Source: Bacteroidota bacterium
GTDB taxonomy: Bacteria; Bacteroidota; Bacteroidia; Chitinophagales; Chitinophagaceae
DNA: 64,000 nucleotides
Assembly (NCBI GenBank): GCA_947451115.1
Contig: CANFXV010000002.1
Location: 1-64,000 of the forward strand
Direction: 5' to 3'
Of the stretch, positions 17,074 through 26,236 are shown piece after piece (within the stretch, counting starts at the first letter, position 1; each line of letters begins with the position of its first letter). The position numbers were made by a program, and so were the translations under genes. The notes below the pieces were generated by a model, which had not been told where the DNA came from, did not search any database, and saw only the letters and a list, made by a program, of their open reading frames with translations.

Positions 17074-18279
17074 ATGAAAAAAGTATTTTTTTGGGGTTTA
17101 GGCTTGTTTTTACTTTGCCTATGCTTAAGTAGTCAAGCACAACTTGAATCCACTATTTTGCCAGGAGCTTATCAAACAGCCGAATACCTTCCATGGTTAA
17201 AGAATAAAAAAGTAGGTGTGTTTACCAACCATACTGCCTTGATCAACCAAAGACACTTAATTGATACTTTATTATCTGCCGGCATTACGGTTCAAAAGAT
17301 TTTTACCCCAGAACATGGTTTAAGAGGTACAGCAGATGCAGGAGAAATCACCAAAGACGGTATTGATTCAAGAACAGGCATTCCCATCGTTTCCTTGTAT
17401 GGCAACAAATACGGGCCTAACGAAAACGATTTAAAAGACATTGATATTTTGCTTTTTGACATTCAAGATGTAGGTGCTCGATTTTATACCTATATTTCTT
17501 CCTTGCAATATTTTATGGAAGCGGCAGCGGCCAACCATAAGCCATTGATCATTTTAGACAGACCCAATCCCAATGGACATTATGTAGACGGGCCTGTACT
17601 TGAAAAGCCTTACGCAAGTTTTGTTGGGAAAAACACCATCCCCATTGTTTATGGCATGACCATTGGCGAGTATGCGCTTATGTTGAAAGGGGAGCATTGG
17701 ATGAAAGACAGCAGGAGTAATGATTTTACACTCACTGTTGTGCCTTGTAAAAATTATGACCATACTAGTTATTATACTATAAACATTGCGCCTTCGCCCA
17801 ATTTAACGAGCATGAATGCCATCTACTGGTATCCCAGCACTTGTTTAATTGAAGGAACAATTGTAAGTGAAGGCAGAGGCACGGATCATGCTTTTGAATA
17901 CCTTGGCCATCCATTGATTGCCAATAAAGGCTTTGAATTCACCCCCATCTCTAAAAATGGCGCGCAAGCACCAAAATTAAAAAATCAAATTTGTTATGGC
18001 TGGGACCTATCTCAAAGAAAAGCGCCAACCCATAAAATTGATCTTGAACTACTCATCGAAATATATGATGCCTTCCCAATAAGAGATTCTTTTTTTCTAG
18101 GTTCCAACGTTAAGGATCCCCGAAGTTACTATTTCAATAAACTTGCAGGCACAGCCAATTTGATGGAACAAATCCAAGCTGGGCAATCTGCTAAAGACAT
18201 CAGAGCTAGCTGGCAAAAAGGAATCACCAAGTTTAAAAAGATTAGAAAAAAATATCTACTGTACAAAGATTTTGAATAA
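17074..18279 (+). CDS. namZ: exo-beta-N-acetylmuramidase NamZ (DUF1343)
   Basis: 401 residues with a signal peptide (hydrophobic core 6-20, then SSQAQ). DUF1343 landmarks are FTPEHGLRGTADAGE, the switch to GIPIVSLYG, IDILLFDIQDVGARFYTY, LDRPNPNGHYVDGP, YGMTIGEYALMLKGE and EGTIVSEGRGTDHAFE. NamZ cleaves terminal MurNAc residues from peptidoglycan chains and helps cell-wall turnover; it is common in Bacteroidota. Single gene with a strong bidirectional terminator at its end. Confidence 0.92.
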   Translation: MKKVFFWGLGLFLLCLCLSSQAQLESTILPGAYQTAEYLPWLKNKKVGVFTNHTALINQRHLIDTLLSAGITVQKIFTPEHGLRGTADAGEITKDGIDSRTGIPIVSLYGNKYGPNENDLKDIDILLFDIQDVGARFYTYISSLQYFMEAAAANHKPLIILDRPNPNGHYVDGPVLEKPYASFVGKNTIPIVYGMTIGEYALMLKGEHWMKDSRSNDFTLTVVPCKNYDHTSYYTINIAPSPNLTSMNAIYWYPSTCLIEGTIVSEGRGTDHAFEYLGHPLIANKGFEFTPISKNGAQAPKLKNQICYGWDLSQRKAPTHKIDLELLIEIYDAFPIRDSFFLGSNVKDPRSYYFNKLAGTANLMEQIQAGQSAKDIRASWQKGITKFKKIRKKYLLYKDFE

Positions 18280-18280
18280 T

Positions 18281-18315
18281 AAAAAAGGTCCCCCGTTTTT
18301 CGGGGGACCTTTTTT
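18281..18315. terminator. bidirectional rho-independent terminator
   Basis: AAAAAAGGTCCCCCG pairs perfectly with CGGGGGACCTTTTTT around a five-T loop, so it works on both strands between the convergent namZ and Asp-box genes. Confidence 0.96.
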
Positions 18316-18333
18316 ATACAATGCTAGTTTTGA

Positions 18334-21300
18334 TTAATTTCCAATAATGGGAATCATTAATTTATGAACTACTTCATTCAAAGCTTTCACGCCTTCTTTT
18401 TTAATGGTTTCATATTTCTTTAATTGATCCTCCGCTTGTGCCTTTAATTCTGCATAAGTTTCTTTTACTTGTTTAGTAGGGGCTACATAGCCTGCTGCTG
18501 CAGATTCAAATATACCTGACAACTTATCATCCAAACGAATAGGGAAGTTTAAAACATCTTGAATACTCTTCGCCTTGGTTTGGTGTAAAGCTTCTTCAAT
18601 AGTTTTCAGGCTAGAAAGTAGCAACTCGCTTTGCTTTTGGAAATTACTATCCTTGGTTTTCTTTTGTAAAACTTGCACCTGTGTGCGAATTTCCTTGATG
18701 CCTTTCATGGCTTTGATAATGTCGCTGAAACTAGCAGACACTTCTAATAAGAATTGCTCCTGTGCTTTAAGGTCGGCATTGGATACTTTGTAATTAGGAT
18801 CAGCGATGAGCTCAAAAGGATGAGTCACTGAATCTTGATCAATGCTTACTTTAGCAAAGTATTTGCCTGGGGCAGCCAATACAGGACTAGTAGTGCCATT
18901 CCAGAAAATTAAATCTTCTGCAGGTTTCTCAATTTCTTTGTGGTACAAATTCCAAGTAAATTGTTGCAACCCGTTTTCTACGATGATGTTTGATTTTTCT
19001 TTTCCAGTTTCTTTAGAACTAAAATGTCTAACTAATTTTTTTTGCTCGTCTAAGATATCAATTTGAACAGTAGTACTATCAGTGATATCTTTCAACCAAT
19101 AATTAATCACTACACCCTTTGGAGGATTAATCCCCACATTGGCCGGCATGCTTGCTCTGGCACCGCGATTACGACGTCCTCCCATTTGAGGTGGTACACG
19201 GTAGGCATTGGCTACTGGGAATACCTTTGAAGTAGTTGCATTACTTGCTTGGTAATTCTCGATAAAAGACATGTCATCTAAAATATACAAGCTTCTTCCT
19301 TGTGTACCCACAATTAAATTATTGTCGCGTACAAGTAAGTCTGTAATAGGTGTCATGGGCAAATTCAATTGCAATGGCTCCCAAGATTTTCCATCATTGA
19401 CAGATACATACAATCCGTATTCAGTACCTGCAAATAAAACGCCCGCTTTTCTAGGACTTGCCACGATACATCTTGTAAAATGTAAAGGATTAATTCCATT
19501 GGTAATTTTTTCCCAAGTCTCCCCATAATCATGCGTTACATATAAATAAGGCGCAAAATCATCTAATTTATATCTAGTCCCTGCAAAATAAGCGGTCCCT
19601 TTTCTAATAGGATCTATTTCTACTCTATTCCACATCATCCATTGTGGGACATCTTTAGGTGTCACATTTTTCCAATGCGCACCACCATCTTTACTTACAT
19701 TGATTAAGCCATCATCACTTCCTGTCCATAATAAATCTTTTTCCAAAGGAGATTCAGCTGCTGTAAATATGGTACAATAATACTCTACACTGGTATTGTC
19801 TTGTGTAATGGGACCGCCAGAACTTTTTTGTCTGCTCTTATCATTGGTCGTTAAGTCTGGAGACAATTGCGTCCAACTTGCACCATCATTTTCTGAAGCG
19901 AATAAATGATTACCTGCTGTATATAATTTTTTAGGGTTGTGCGGAGAAAAGAAAATGGGATGATTCCATTGAAAACGATATTTCTGTACATCTGCTCCAG
20001 CGCCCATAGGATTATCAGGCCATACATTGACTACCCTATTCTCTCCTGTTTTATGATCGTATCTTGTGATTAAACCACCATAAGAACCCCCATACACTAC
20101 TTCGTTGTTTAAAGGATCTGCTACAATATAACCACTCTCACCACCAGCCGTTACTTCAAAATCACTTTCTCCAATATAAGCACCATAAGAACTTGATAGA
20201 ATTCTGAAAGCAGAATTGTCTTGTTGTGCGCCTAATACTCTATAAGGAAAATGGTTGTCTGTGCTTAAGCGATATACTTGAACGGTAGGTTGATTCATCA
20301 CTGTGCTCCAATTTTTGGCACCATCTAAACTTACTACGGCGCCGCCATCATCACACAAAATCATTCTTTTGCTATTTTTAGGATCGATCCATAAATCATG
20401 GTGATCTCCATGTTGTGTTCTTACTGCTGCAAAGGTTTTTCCTCCATCACTAGACACCATGAAGTTTACATTAGGACAATACACTTTATTTTCATCTACA
20501 GGATCTACAAATACCTTGGTATAATACCAGGCACGTTGACGTATGTTATTGTCGCTATTCACTAATTCCCAAGTTTTTCCTGCATTTTCTGATACATATA
20601 AACCGCCGTCTTTATTTTCAATTAAAGCATATAATTTATCTGTATTAGATTTTGCCACCGCAATAGCTGTGATTCCCCAAACACCTTTTGGAAATCCTTT
20701 ATTGGTTTTGATGGAAGTCCATGTTTCTCCACCATCCGTACTTTTATATAAACCAGAGCCCGCTCCACCACTTTCTAAACTATAAGGGGTACGAATCAAT
20801 TGCCATGTGCCTGCATACATTATTTCAGGATTACTTGGATCAATCACTAAATCACTTGCCCCTGTTTGATCATTTACATACAATACTTTTTTCCAGTTTT
20901 GTCCACCATCAGTACTTTTAAACACCCCTCTTGTTTCATTGGGCCCAAATAAATGCCCCATCACTGCGGCCCAAACAATGTCTGGATTTTTTGGATGTAC
21001 AATAATTCTTACAATATGTCTGGCTTCTTTTAAGCCTAAATTTTTCCAAGTTTTTCCATCATCAGAGGATTTCCACATACCTCCCAAACCCTCACTCACA
21101 TTACCTCTCATGGTACCTTCCCCCTCGCCCACATAGACAATCGATTCATTCGAAGGCGCTAAGGCAATGGCCCCAATGGTGCCGCCAAAAAAGCCATCAG
21201 AAATGTTTTTCCAATTGCTACCTGCATCTGTAGTTTTCCAAACACCTCCACCGGTTGCACCCATGTAAAAAGTATTTACATCGGTAAAAGAACCTACTCC

Positions 21301-21480
21301 AGCTGCAGCCCTTCCGCCTCTGAATGGCCCAATCAATCTAAAGTTTTGTGCTTTGATGATTGGATCCTGCGACAAACTTGTTGTTACAGCAGGCGTTACT
21401 GCTTTTTTCTTTTGTGCTTCTACCTGATTGACAAAAATCAAAGTGCAAAATGCAACTCCGATCAATAGAAATTTTTTCAT
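18334..21480 (-). CDS. secreted Asp-box beta-propeller protein (VPS10/sortilin-like), copy 2
   Basis: 1048 residues. Signal peptide at MKKFLLIGVAFCTLIF with cleavage after VEAQ. The body holds many Asp-box turns (S-x-D-x-G-x-x-W): KSSDDGKTWK, KSTDGGQNWK, KSTDGGETWT, VSENAGKTWE, VSSDGGKTFA, VSVNDGKSWE, typical of the ten-bladed sortilin/BNR-type propeller. The last 120 residues are charged and helical and likely form a coiled coil. The frame is open to 21618, but the signal peptide begins at 21480, so that start is used. Located downstream of a paralogue with the same layout; probably periplasmic or surface-exposed. Molecular function is unknown. Confidence 0.88.
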   Translation of the reverse strand: MKKFLLIGVAFCTLIFVNQVEAQKKKAVTPAVTTSLSQDPIIKAQNFRLIGPFRGGRAAAGVGSFTDVNTFYMGATGGGVWKTTDAGSNWKNISDGFFGGTIGAIALAPSNESIVYVGEGEGTMRGNVSEGLGGMWKSSDDGKTWKNLGLKEARHIVRIIVHPKNPDIVWAAVMGHLFGPNETRGVFKSTDGGQNWKKVLYVNDQTGASDLVIDPSNPEIMYAGTWQLIRTPYSLESGGAGSGLYKSTDGGETWTSIKTNKGFPKGVWGITAIAVAKSNTDKLYALIENKDGGLYVSENAGKTWELVNSDNNIRQRAWYYTKVFVDPVDENKVYCPNVNFMVSSDGGKTFAAVRTQHGDHHDLWIDPKNSKRMILCDDGGAVVSLDGAKNWSTVMNQPTVQVYRLSTDNHFPYRVLGAQQDNSAFRILSSSYGAYIGESDFEVTAGGESGYIVADPLNNEVVYGGSYGGLITRYDHKTGENRVVNVWPDNPMGAGADVQKYRFQWNHPIFFSPHNPKKLYTAGNHLFASENDGASWTQLSPDLTTNDKSRQKSSGGPITQDNTSVEYYCTIFTAAESPLEKDLLWTGSDDGLINVSKDGGAHWKNVTPKDVPQWMMWNRVEIDPIRKGTAYFAGTRYKLDDFAPYLYVTHDYGETWEKITNGINPLHFTRCIVASPRKAGVLFAGTEYGLYVSVNDGKSWEPLQLNLPMTPITDLLVRDNNLIVGTQGRSLYILDDMSFIENYQASNATTSKVFPVANAYRVPPQMGGRRNRGARASMPANVGINPPKGVVINYWLKDITDSTTVQIDILDEQKKLVRHFSSKETGKEKSNIIVENGLQQFTWNLYHKEIEKPAEDLIFWNGTTSPVLAAPGKYFAKVSIDQDSVTHPFELIADPNYKVSNADLKAQEQFLLEVSASFSDIIKAMKGIKEIRTQVQVLQKKTKDSNFQKQSELLLSSLKTIEEALHQTKAKSIQDVLNFPIRLDDKLSGIFESAAAGYVAPTKQVKETYAELKAQAEDQLKKYETIKKEGVKALNEVVHKLMIPIIGN

Positions 21481-21510
21481 ACTATTTATTTTAAAATAAT
21501 TAAAGGAAAA

Positions 21511-21547
21511 GAATATAAATCCTAAATTAATATTAGGATTTATATTC
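21511..21547 (-). terminator. 15-bp perfect hairpin between the Asp-box genes
   Basis: GAATATAAATCCTAA (21511-21525) pairs with TTAGGATTTATATTC (21533-21547), loop seven bases. On the minus strand it is followed by TTTTCC, so it may be a weak terminator or mRNA-processing element just upstream of copy 2. Confidence 0.65.
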
Positions 21548-21583
21548 CGCAAACCCGTTAGGGTTTGAAAATCATTAGAGAAA

Positions 21584-21624
21584 AAGAATTTGAATCCTAT
21601 ATTTCTACTAGGATTCAAATTCTT
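21584..21624 (-). terminator. 16-bp perfect hairpin after the first Asp-box gene
   Basis: AAGAATTTGAATCCTA (21584-21599) pairs with TAGGATTCAAATTCTT (21609-21624) around a nine-base loop. On the minus strand TTTTTCTC follows, as expected of a terminator for copy 1. The stem shares its ATCCTA core with the hairpin at 21511. A smaller stem (CAAACCC/GGGTTTG, 21550-21567) lies between them. Confidence 0.75.
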
Positions 21625-21629
21625 GATAT

Positions 21630-24600
21630 TTATTTTATAGATTCATAATCCTTAAACTTAACTACAGGTGTGGCTTCTACTAATTTTCTAAAATCAGCCC
21701 AATCTTTCGTAAAGAAATCATTGGCTTTCACAATGACTGTTTGTATAGCTGTTTCCGCCTCTTCTAATTTTTTATCTTCTTGCTCACCCGGCATTGTATT
21801 TTTTCCAAAGATCAACATACTCGCGTCTCTTATGATTGAAATAGGCGTGATGACATCTACTGTGCCATATCCTTGCTTCTCTTGTTTTTTGCCCATGATG
21901 TATTCACGCAATGCTTTAGATTTTGCACTTATGGCTTTGTGTGCTTTATTTAAAGTATCCAAGCCCTTGTCTTTTTTATCTTTCCATTCGGTTTTTAATT
22001 GCGTCAACAAAGCATCAATTTCATCTAATTGATCCAAGACATTATTGAACTTGTCTACACTTGGCTGATGCTTGGCTAATAATGCATCCTGCTTTTTTAC
22101 TACTTCAGTAATATTGGCTAATCTAGCATCGTCTTTCACTTCAATCCAAGTAGAATCTTTTTGGTTGTTGGCGGTCACCACTACTTTGTATTTACCAGCC
22201 AACACATCACGGCCTTTAAATTCTTTTTCTTCCTCTGGATCTGCAGCGCCTGCTTCTTCCATCATTCTTCTTCCGCCTCCACCAGATTTTGGCATACCTG
22301 CAGCACGCTTACCTTTTTGCTCAAAGCCCCAGTACTGCCTGTTAAAACCAGAATCAACTTTAAAGCTTAGATTTCTAATTACAGAATCTTGCGCATCTTT
22401 AATTTGCACTTTCACTTTTTTAACGCTATCCATTAGGTAAATCGTCAATGGATAACCTTTAGGTCGATTGGTTCCATCATACATGCCCCAAGTACTCCAT
22501 TCATAAGTGGCATTTTTATATGCAGCATTGACAACCGCAGTAGGTGCTGATACAAAAAATGATGCGGACTTCCCTTTGTTTTGTGCCAACTTACGCAATG
22601 GTTTAATATCGTCTAATACCCATAAGGCACGACCAAAAGTAGCAATGGCTAAATCGGCTTCTCTTTCTTGAATGGCAAAATCATAAGTAGACACAGAAGG
22701 ATAACCATTTTTCCATTGTTGAAAACTCTCGGCATTGTCTAAGCTCACATACATGCCTTGTTCTGTACCTACAAAAAATAAATTAGGTTCAACTATATCT
22801 TGAATAACTGATAAGGCATAGCCAGTTACTTTGGCTGTGCTTAAAATATTGGTCCAAGTTTTTCCAAAATCCGTAGATCTAAATACATAAGGAGCAAAAT
22901 CACCTTGTCTGTAATTATTCGCTACTACAAAAACTTCATTGGCATGGTAAGTGGAAGGTCTAATTTGAGGAATCCAAGCCCCATTTGGAAGGCCTGTAAT
23001 ATTGGCTGTCATATTTGTCCAAGTTGCTCCACCATTAGTGGTCATTTGAACATTACCATCATCGGTACCTACCCAGATTAAATCTTTTTGAACAGTGGAA
23101 GGCGCAATACTGATAATGGTACAATGATTTTCGGCACCAGTGATATCTACACTTAAGCCACCATTATTAGTTTGATCAATTTGTGCACTATCATTGGTGG
23201 TTAGATCAGGAGAAATCACTTTCCAAGCGGCACCTTTATTTAAACTCTTGTGTAAAAATTGAGAACCAAAATAAATAGTTTTTTTATCGAAAGGATCTTG
23301 TGCAATGGCTGCATTCCAGTTAAAACGCAATAGTGTTTTTGCATCTGGTGCTGGAGGTTGGATATAAGCATTTTCTCCAGTAGCTGTATTGTATCTACCT
23401 ACAGAACCACCCTGACTCATGGCGTATACCCAATTGGCATCTTCCGGATCTGGTGCTACATCAAATCCATCTCCACCCCATAAATTATCCCAATAGAAAT
23501 TTTTAATACCCCCTTCAATATAGGTATAGGCCGGGCCTCTCCAAGAACCATTGTCTTGCATACCGCCCATGACATGGTAAGGAATTTCATTGTCTACATT
23601 GACATGATAAAATTGACCCACTGGAATTTTCTCGTCAAACATCCAAGTTTTTCCTCCATCTCTTGTAATGCCAATACCGCCATCGTTACCATCTAAAATT
23701 AATTTATTATCGGTAGGATGAATCCAAAAAGCATGGTGATCTGGATGAATACCACTGTAAGGAATAATGGTTTCAAAACTTTTTCCAGCATCAATACTTT
23801 TTACTACTGTTTGACTAATGTACCATAAAGTGTTTTCATTCAGTGGATCACAAATAATGTCTTGGAAATAAAAAGGACGGTTGTCTACAATCGATTTTTG
23901 TGCATTCACTAAGGTAAAATTGTACCCACCATCATCACTTTTGTACAAGCCACTTTTAGTAGATTCTACCAATGCATACACTCTATTTGGATTTGATTTA
24001 CTAATGGCAATACCTACGCGCCCTAAATTACCTTCCGGCAATCCATTTTCTTTGCCCAATTTGGTGAAATTTTTTCCACCATCAATGGTCATATAAATTC
24101 CACTTCCTTTACCACCACTTTCTAAATGATAAGGGTTACGATAATGGTGCCACATGGCAACGAATAATTTATTTGGATTTTTTGGATCCATAATCATATC
24201 TCCCACACCAGAAGTATCATTGGTATACAATATTTGATTCCATGTTTCACCACCATCTGTTGTTTTGTATACGCCTCTATTTTTACTTTGTCCATAAGGA
24301 TTTCCAATGGCTCCAGCATACACTGTACTTGGATTGGTTGGATCGATAATGACTCTATGAATATTTCTTGTTTGCTCCAAGCCCATTCTTTTCCAAGTTT
24401 TTCCGGCATCCAAAGTTTTATAAATGCCCTCTCCTATACTTACTGAATTTCTTGGATTGCCTTCGCCTGTTCCTACCCATACCACACTTGGATTGGATTG
24501 TTGAATGGCCAATGCACCAATGTTTAAAATAGGTTGCTCATCAAAAACTGGTGTCCAACTTACTCCACTATTGCTTGTTTTCCAAACACCACCAGAGGCT

Positions 24601-24836
24601 GCCCCTATCCAAATATTATTAGGATTGGCTACTTCTGCATCAATAGTAGTCACACGACCACTCATAGAAGCGGGCCCCACATTGCGTGGCTTCCAATTTT
24701 TAAATACTTTATTGATGTCCACTTTTGCTTCAGTAGCGGCTGCTACTGGTATTGATTTTTTTGTTTTTTGTGCAGACAAATGAGTCGCTGAGAAACTTAA
24801 AGTCAATGCTAAGAATCCGGTCGTAAGTATACGCAT
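21630..24836 (-). CDS. secreted Asp-box beta-propeller protein (VPS10/sortilin-like), copy 1
   Basis: 1068 residues with a signal peptide (MRILTTGFLALTLSFSATHLSAQ shortened here to its start, cleavage after LSAQ). Same plan as copy 2: an opening RNVGPASMSGR that parallels RLIGPFRGGR of copy 2, then GGVWKTSNSG and repeated Asp-boxes (KTLDAGKTWK, KTTDGGETWN, MTIDGGKNFT, KSDDGGYNFT, ITRDGGKTWM, MTTNGGATWT, RSTDFGKTWT), and a helical C-terminal part of about 150 residues rich in Lys, Asp and Glu. A Gly/Arg/Met-rich insert (near residues 850-870) is specific to this copy. The two proteins are clearly homologous and probably arose by tandem duplication. Function unknown. Confidence 0.87.
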   Translation of the reverse strand: MRILTTGFLALTLSFSATHLSAQKTKKSIPVAAATEAKVDINKVFKNWKPRNVGPASMSGRVTTIDAEVANPNNIWIGAASGGVWKTSNSGVSWTPVFDEQPILNIGALAIQQSNPSVVWVGTGEGNPRNSVSIGEGIYKTLDAGKTWKRMGLEQTRNIHRVIIDPTNPSTVYAGAIGNPYGQSKNRGVYKTTDGGETWNQILYTNDTSGVGDMIMDPKNPNKLFVAMWHHYRNPYHLESGGKGSGIYMTIDGGKNFTKLGKENGLPEGNLGRVGIAISKSNPNRVYALVESTKSGLYKSDDGGYNFTLVNAQKSIVDNRPFYFQDIICDPLNENTLWYISQTVVKSIDAGKSFETIIPYSGIHPDHHAFWIHPTDNKLILDGNDGGIGITRDGGKTWMFDEKIPVGQFYHVNVDNEIPYHVMGGMQDNGSWRGPAYTYIEGGIKNFYWDNLWGGDGFDVAPDPEDANWVYAMSQGGSVGRYNTATGENAYIQPPAPDAKTLLRFNWNAAIAQDPFDKKTIYFGSQFLHKSLNKGAAWKVISPDLTTNDSAQIDQTNNGGLSVDITGAENHCTIISIAPSTVQKDLIWVGTDDGNVQMTTNGGATWTNMTANITGLPNGAWIPQIRPSTYHANEVFVVANNYRQGDFAPYVFRSTDFGKTWTNILSTAKVTGYALSVIQDIVEPNLFFVGTEQGMYVSLDNAESFQQWKNGYPSVSTYDFAIQEREADLAIATFGRALWVLDDIKPLRKLAQNKGKSASFFVSAPTAVVNAAYKNATYEWSTWGMYDGTNRPKGYPLTIYLMDSVKKVKVQIKDAQDSVIRNLSFKVDSGFNRQYWGFEQKGKRAAGMPKSGGGGRRMMEEAGAADPEEEKEFKGRDVLAGKYKVVVTANNQKDSTWIEVKDDARLANITEVVKKQDALLAKHQPSVDKFNNVLDQLDEIDALLTQLKTEWKDKKDKGLDTLNKAHKAISAKSKALREYIMGKKQEKQGYGTVDVITPISIIRDASMLIFGKNTMPGEQEDKKLEEAETAIQTVIVKANDFFTKDWADFRKLVEATPVVKFKDYESIK

Positions 24837-24959
24837 GGTTAAATATTTGCTTATTTAAGAATAATGAATGTCTAAACTATCCATTTTTGGCCAAAAAATG
24901 AGGAAAAAGCAGAGAAAAAACGGCCCAATTTGATGTATGGTATGGGTTTCAATTAGGGT

Positions 24960-26135
24960 TTACAATCGTTCAATTATTCCGGCGATACCCTGACCACCAC
25001 CCACACAGGCAGTGACAATGCCGTATTTTTTATTCAAACGCTCTAAATCGTTCAAAATTTGAACCGTTAATTTGCTGCCCGTGCAACCCAAGGGATGTCC
25101 CAAGGCAATGGCCCCTCCATTAATATTTACTTTATTCATGTCTAATTCAAGGGTCCTTATCACGGCTAAAGATTGTGAAGCAAAGGCTTCATTCAATTCA
25201 AATAAATCAATTTGATCCTGCTTCATGCCTGCTTGTTTAAGCACTTTTGGGACAGCCGCAATAGGTCCAATGCCCATAATTCTTGGATGCACACCCGCTG
25301 AAGCACAATTCACTAAACGGCCAATAGGTTTTAAACCTAAAGCGTTCATCATTTTTTCACTCATCACCATGACAAAACTTGCTCCATCACTTGTTTGGGA
25401 AGAATTTCCTGCAGTCACGGATCCTTTCAAAGCAAAGGCTGGCTTGAGTTTGGCCAATGCTTCTAATGTAGTATCAGCTCTTACGCCTTCATCGGTATCT
25501 ACTGTATAGCTTCTTGTTGCTCTTTTATTTTTTTCGTTGACATAGGTTTCATTGATTGTAATCGGCAGGATCCCTTTTTTAAAAAACCCATTGTCAATAG
25601 CCGCTTTTGCTTTTTGATGAGAAGCCAATGCAAATGCATCTTGGTCTTCTCTTGAGACTTTATATTCATTCGCTACTGCTTCGGCAGTTAAACCCATTGA
25701 TAAATAATAATCGGGCTCATCTACCGTAATAGAATAGGCAGGCACTGTTTTCCATCCCGCTGTAGGCACCATGGACATGGATTCTGTGCCGCCCGCAATG
25801 ATACATTCTGCCATCCCTGTTCTAATTTTTGCAGTGGCCATGGCAATACTTTCTAAACCACTGGCACAATACCTATTGATGGTAATGCCTGGCACTTCAA
25901 TGCCTAAGGCTTTAGCTGCAATGATTCTTCCAAACTGCAAGCCCTGCTCGGCTTCTGGAACCGCATTGCCCACAATAACATCGTCAATTAAGGTAGGATC
26001 CAAATTGGGCATGGTTTGCACCAAACCCTTGATTACTTCAATGGCCAATTCATCGGAACGCATGAATCTAAAACCCCCTTTTTTACTTTTTGTTACTGCA
26101 GTTCTAAAACCTGCGACGATATAAGCTTCTTGCAT
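24960..26135 (-). CDS. acetyl-CoA C-acyltransferase (thiolase)
   Basis: 391 residues, full thiolase length. The acylated cysteine is in NRYCASGLESIAMA, the catalytic histidine region in GGAIALGHPLGCTGSK, and the second active cysteine in VTACVGGGQGIAG. It either cleaves 3-oxoacyl-CoA in beta-oxidation or condenses acetyl-CoA; the sequence resembles FadA-type degradative thiolases. No hydratase/dehydrogenase (FadB-like) or acyl-CoA dehydrogenase is adjacent, so its partners are elsewhere. A TACCTTTA box on the minus strand at 26173-26180 is a candidate -7 element. Confidence 0.93.
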   Translation of the reverse strand: MQEAYIVAGFRTAVTKSKKGGFRFMRSDELAIEVIKGLVQTMPNLDPTLIDDVIVGNAVPEAEQGLQFGRIIAAKALGIEVPGITINRYCASGLESIAMATAKIRTGMAECIIAGGTESMSMVPTAGWKTVPAYSITVDEPDYYLSMGLTAEAVANEYKVSREDQDAFALASHQKAKAAIDNGFFKKGILPITINETYVNEKNKRATRSYTVDTDEGVRADTTLEALAKLKPAFALKGSVTAGNSSQTSDGASFVMVMSEKMMNALGLKPIGRLVNCASAGVHPRIMGIGPIAAVPKVLKQAGMKQDQIDLFELNEAFASQSLAVIRTLELDMNKVNINGGAIALGHPLGCTGSKLTVQILNDLERLNKKYGIVTACVGGGQGIAGIIERL

Positions 26136-26224
26136 AAAATAAGAATTTTGAAATAGTCCATCAATGGTTGCCTAAAGGTAGGCCTTTTTATAAAAAGTTG
26201 TTTATGCAACTAAATATTTCATTG

Positions 26225-26232
26225 TAAATTTG
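26225..26232 (+). promoter_or_regulatory. -7 promoter box of pyrD
   Basis: TAAATTTG, a perfect TAnnTTTG, ends four bases before the ATG at 26237. A TTG at 26198-26200 is 24 bases upstream, slightly long for a -33 partner. Confidence 0.6.
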
Positions 26233-26236
26233 TAGT

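Noticed and set aside
11344-21580. Shared 13-mer AAAATCATTAGAG near hairpins at 11344 and 21568
   Set aside because: In an A/T-rich 64-kb sequence several shared 13-mers are expected by chance, and the surrounding bases do not match.
21481-21618. 46-residue N-terminal extension of the second Asp-box protein
   Set aside because: It is read from the hairpin region and would place the signal peptide internally; the ATG at 21480 starts exactly at the signal peptide.
21511-21624. Paired hairpins as ends of a transposable element
   Set aside because: No transposase or direct target duplications; each hairpin is a self-contained palindrome in a short gap between two paralogous genes.
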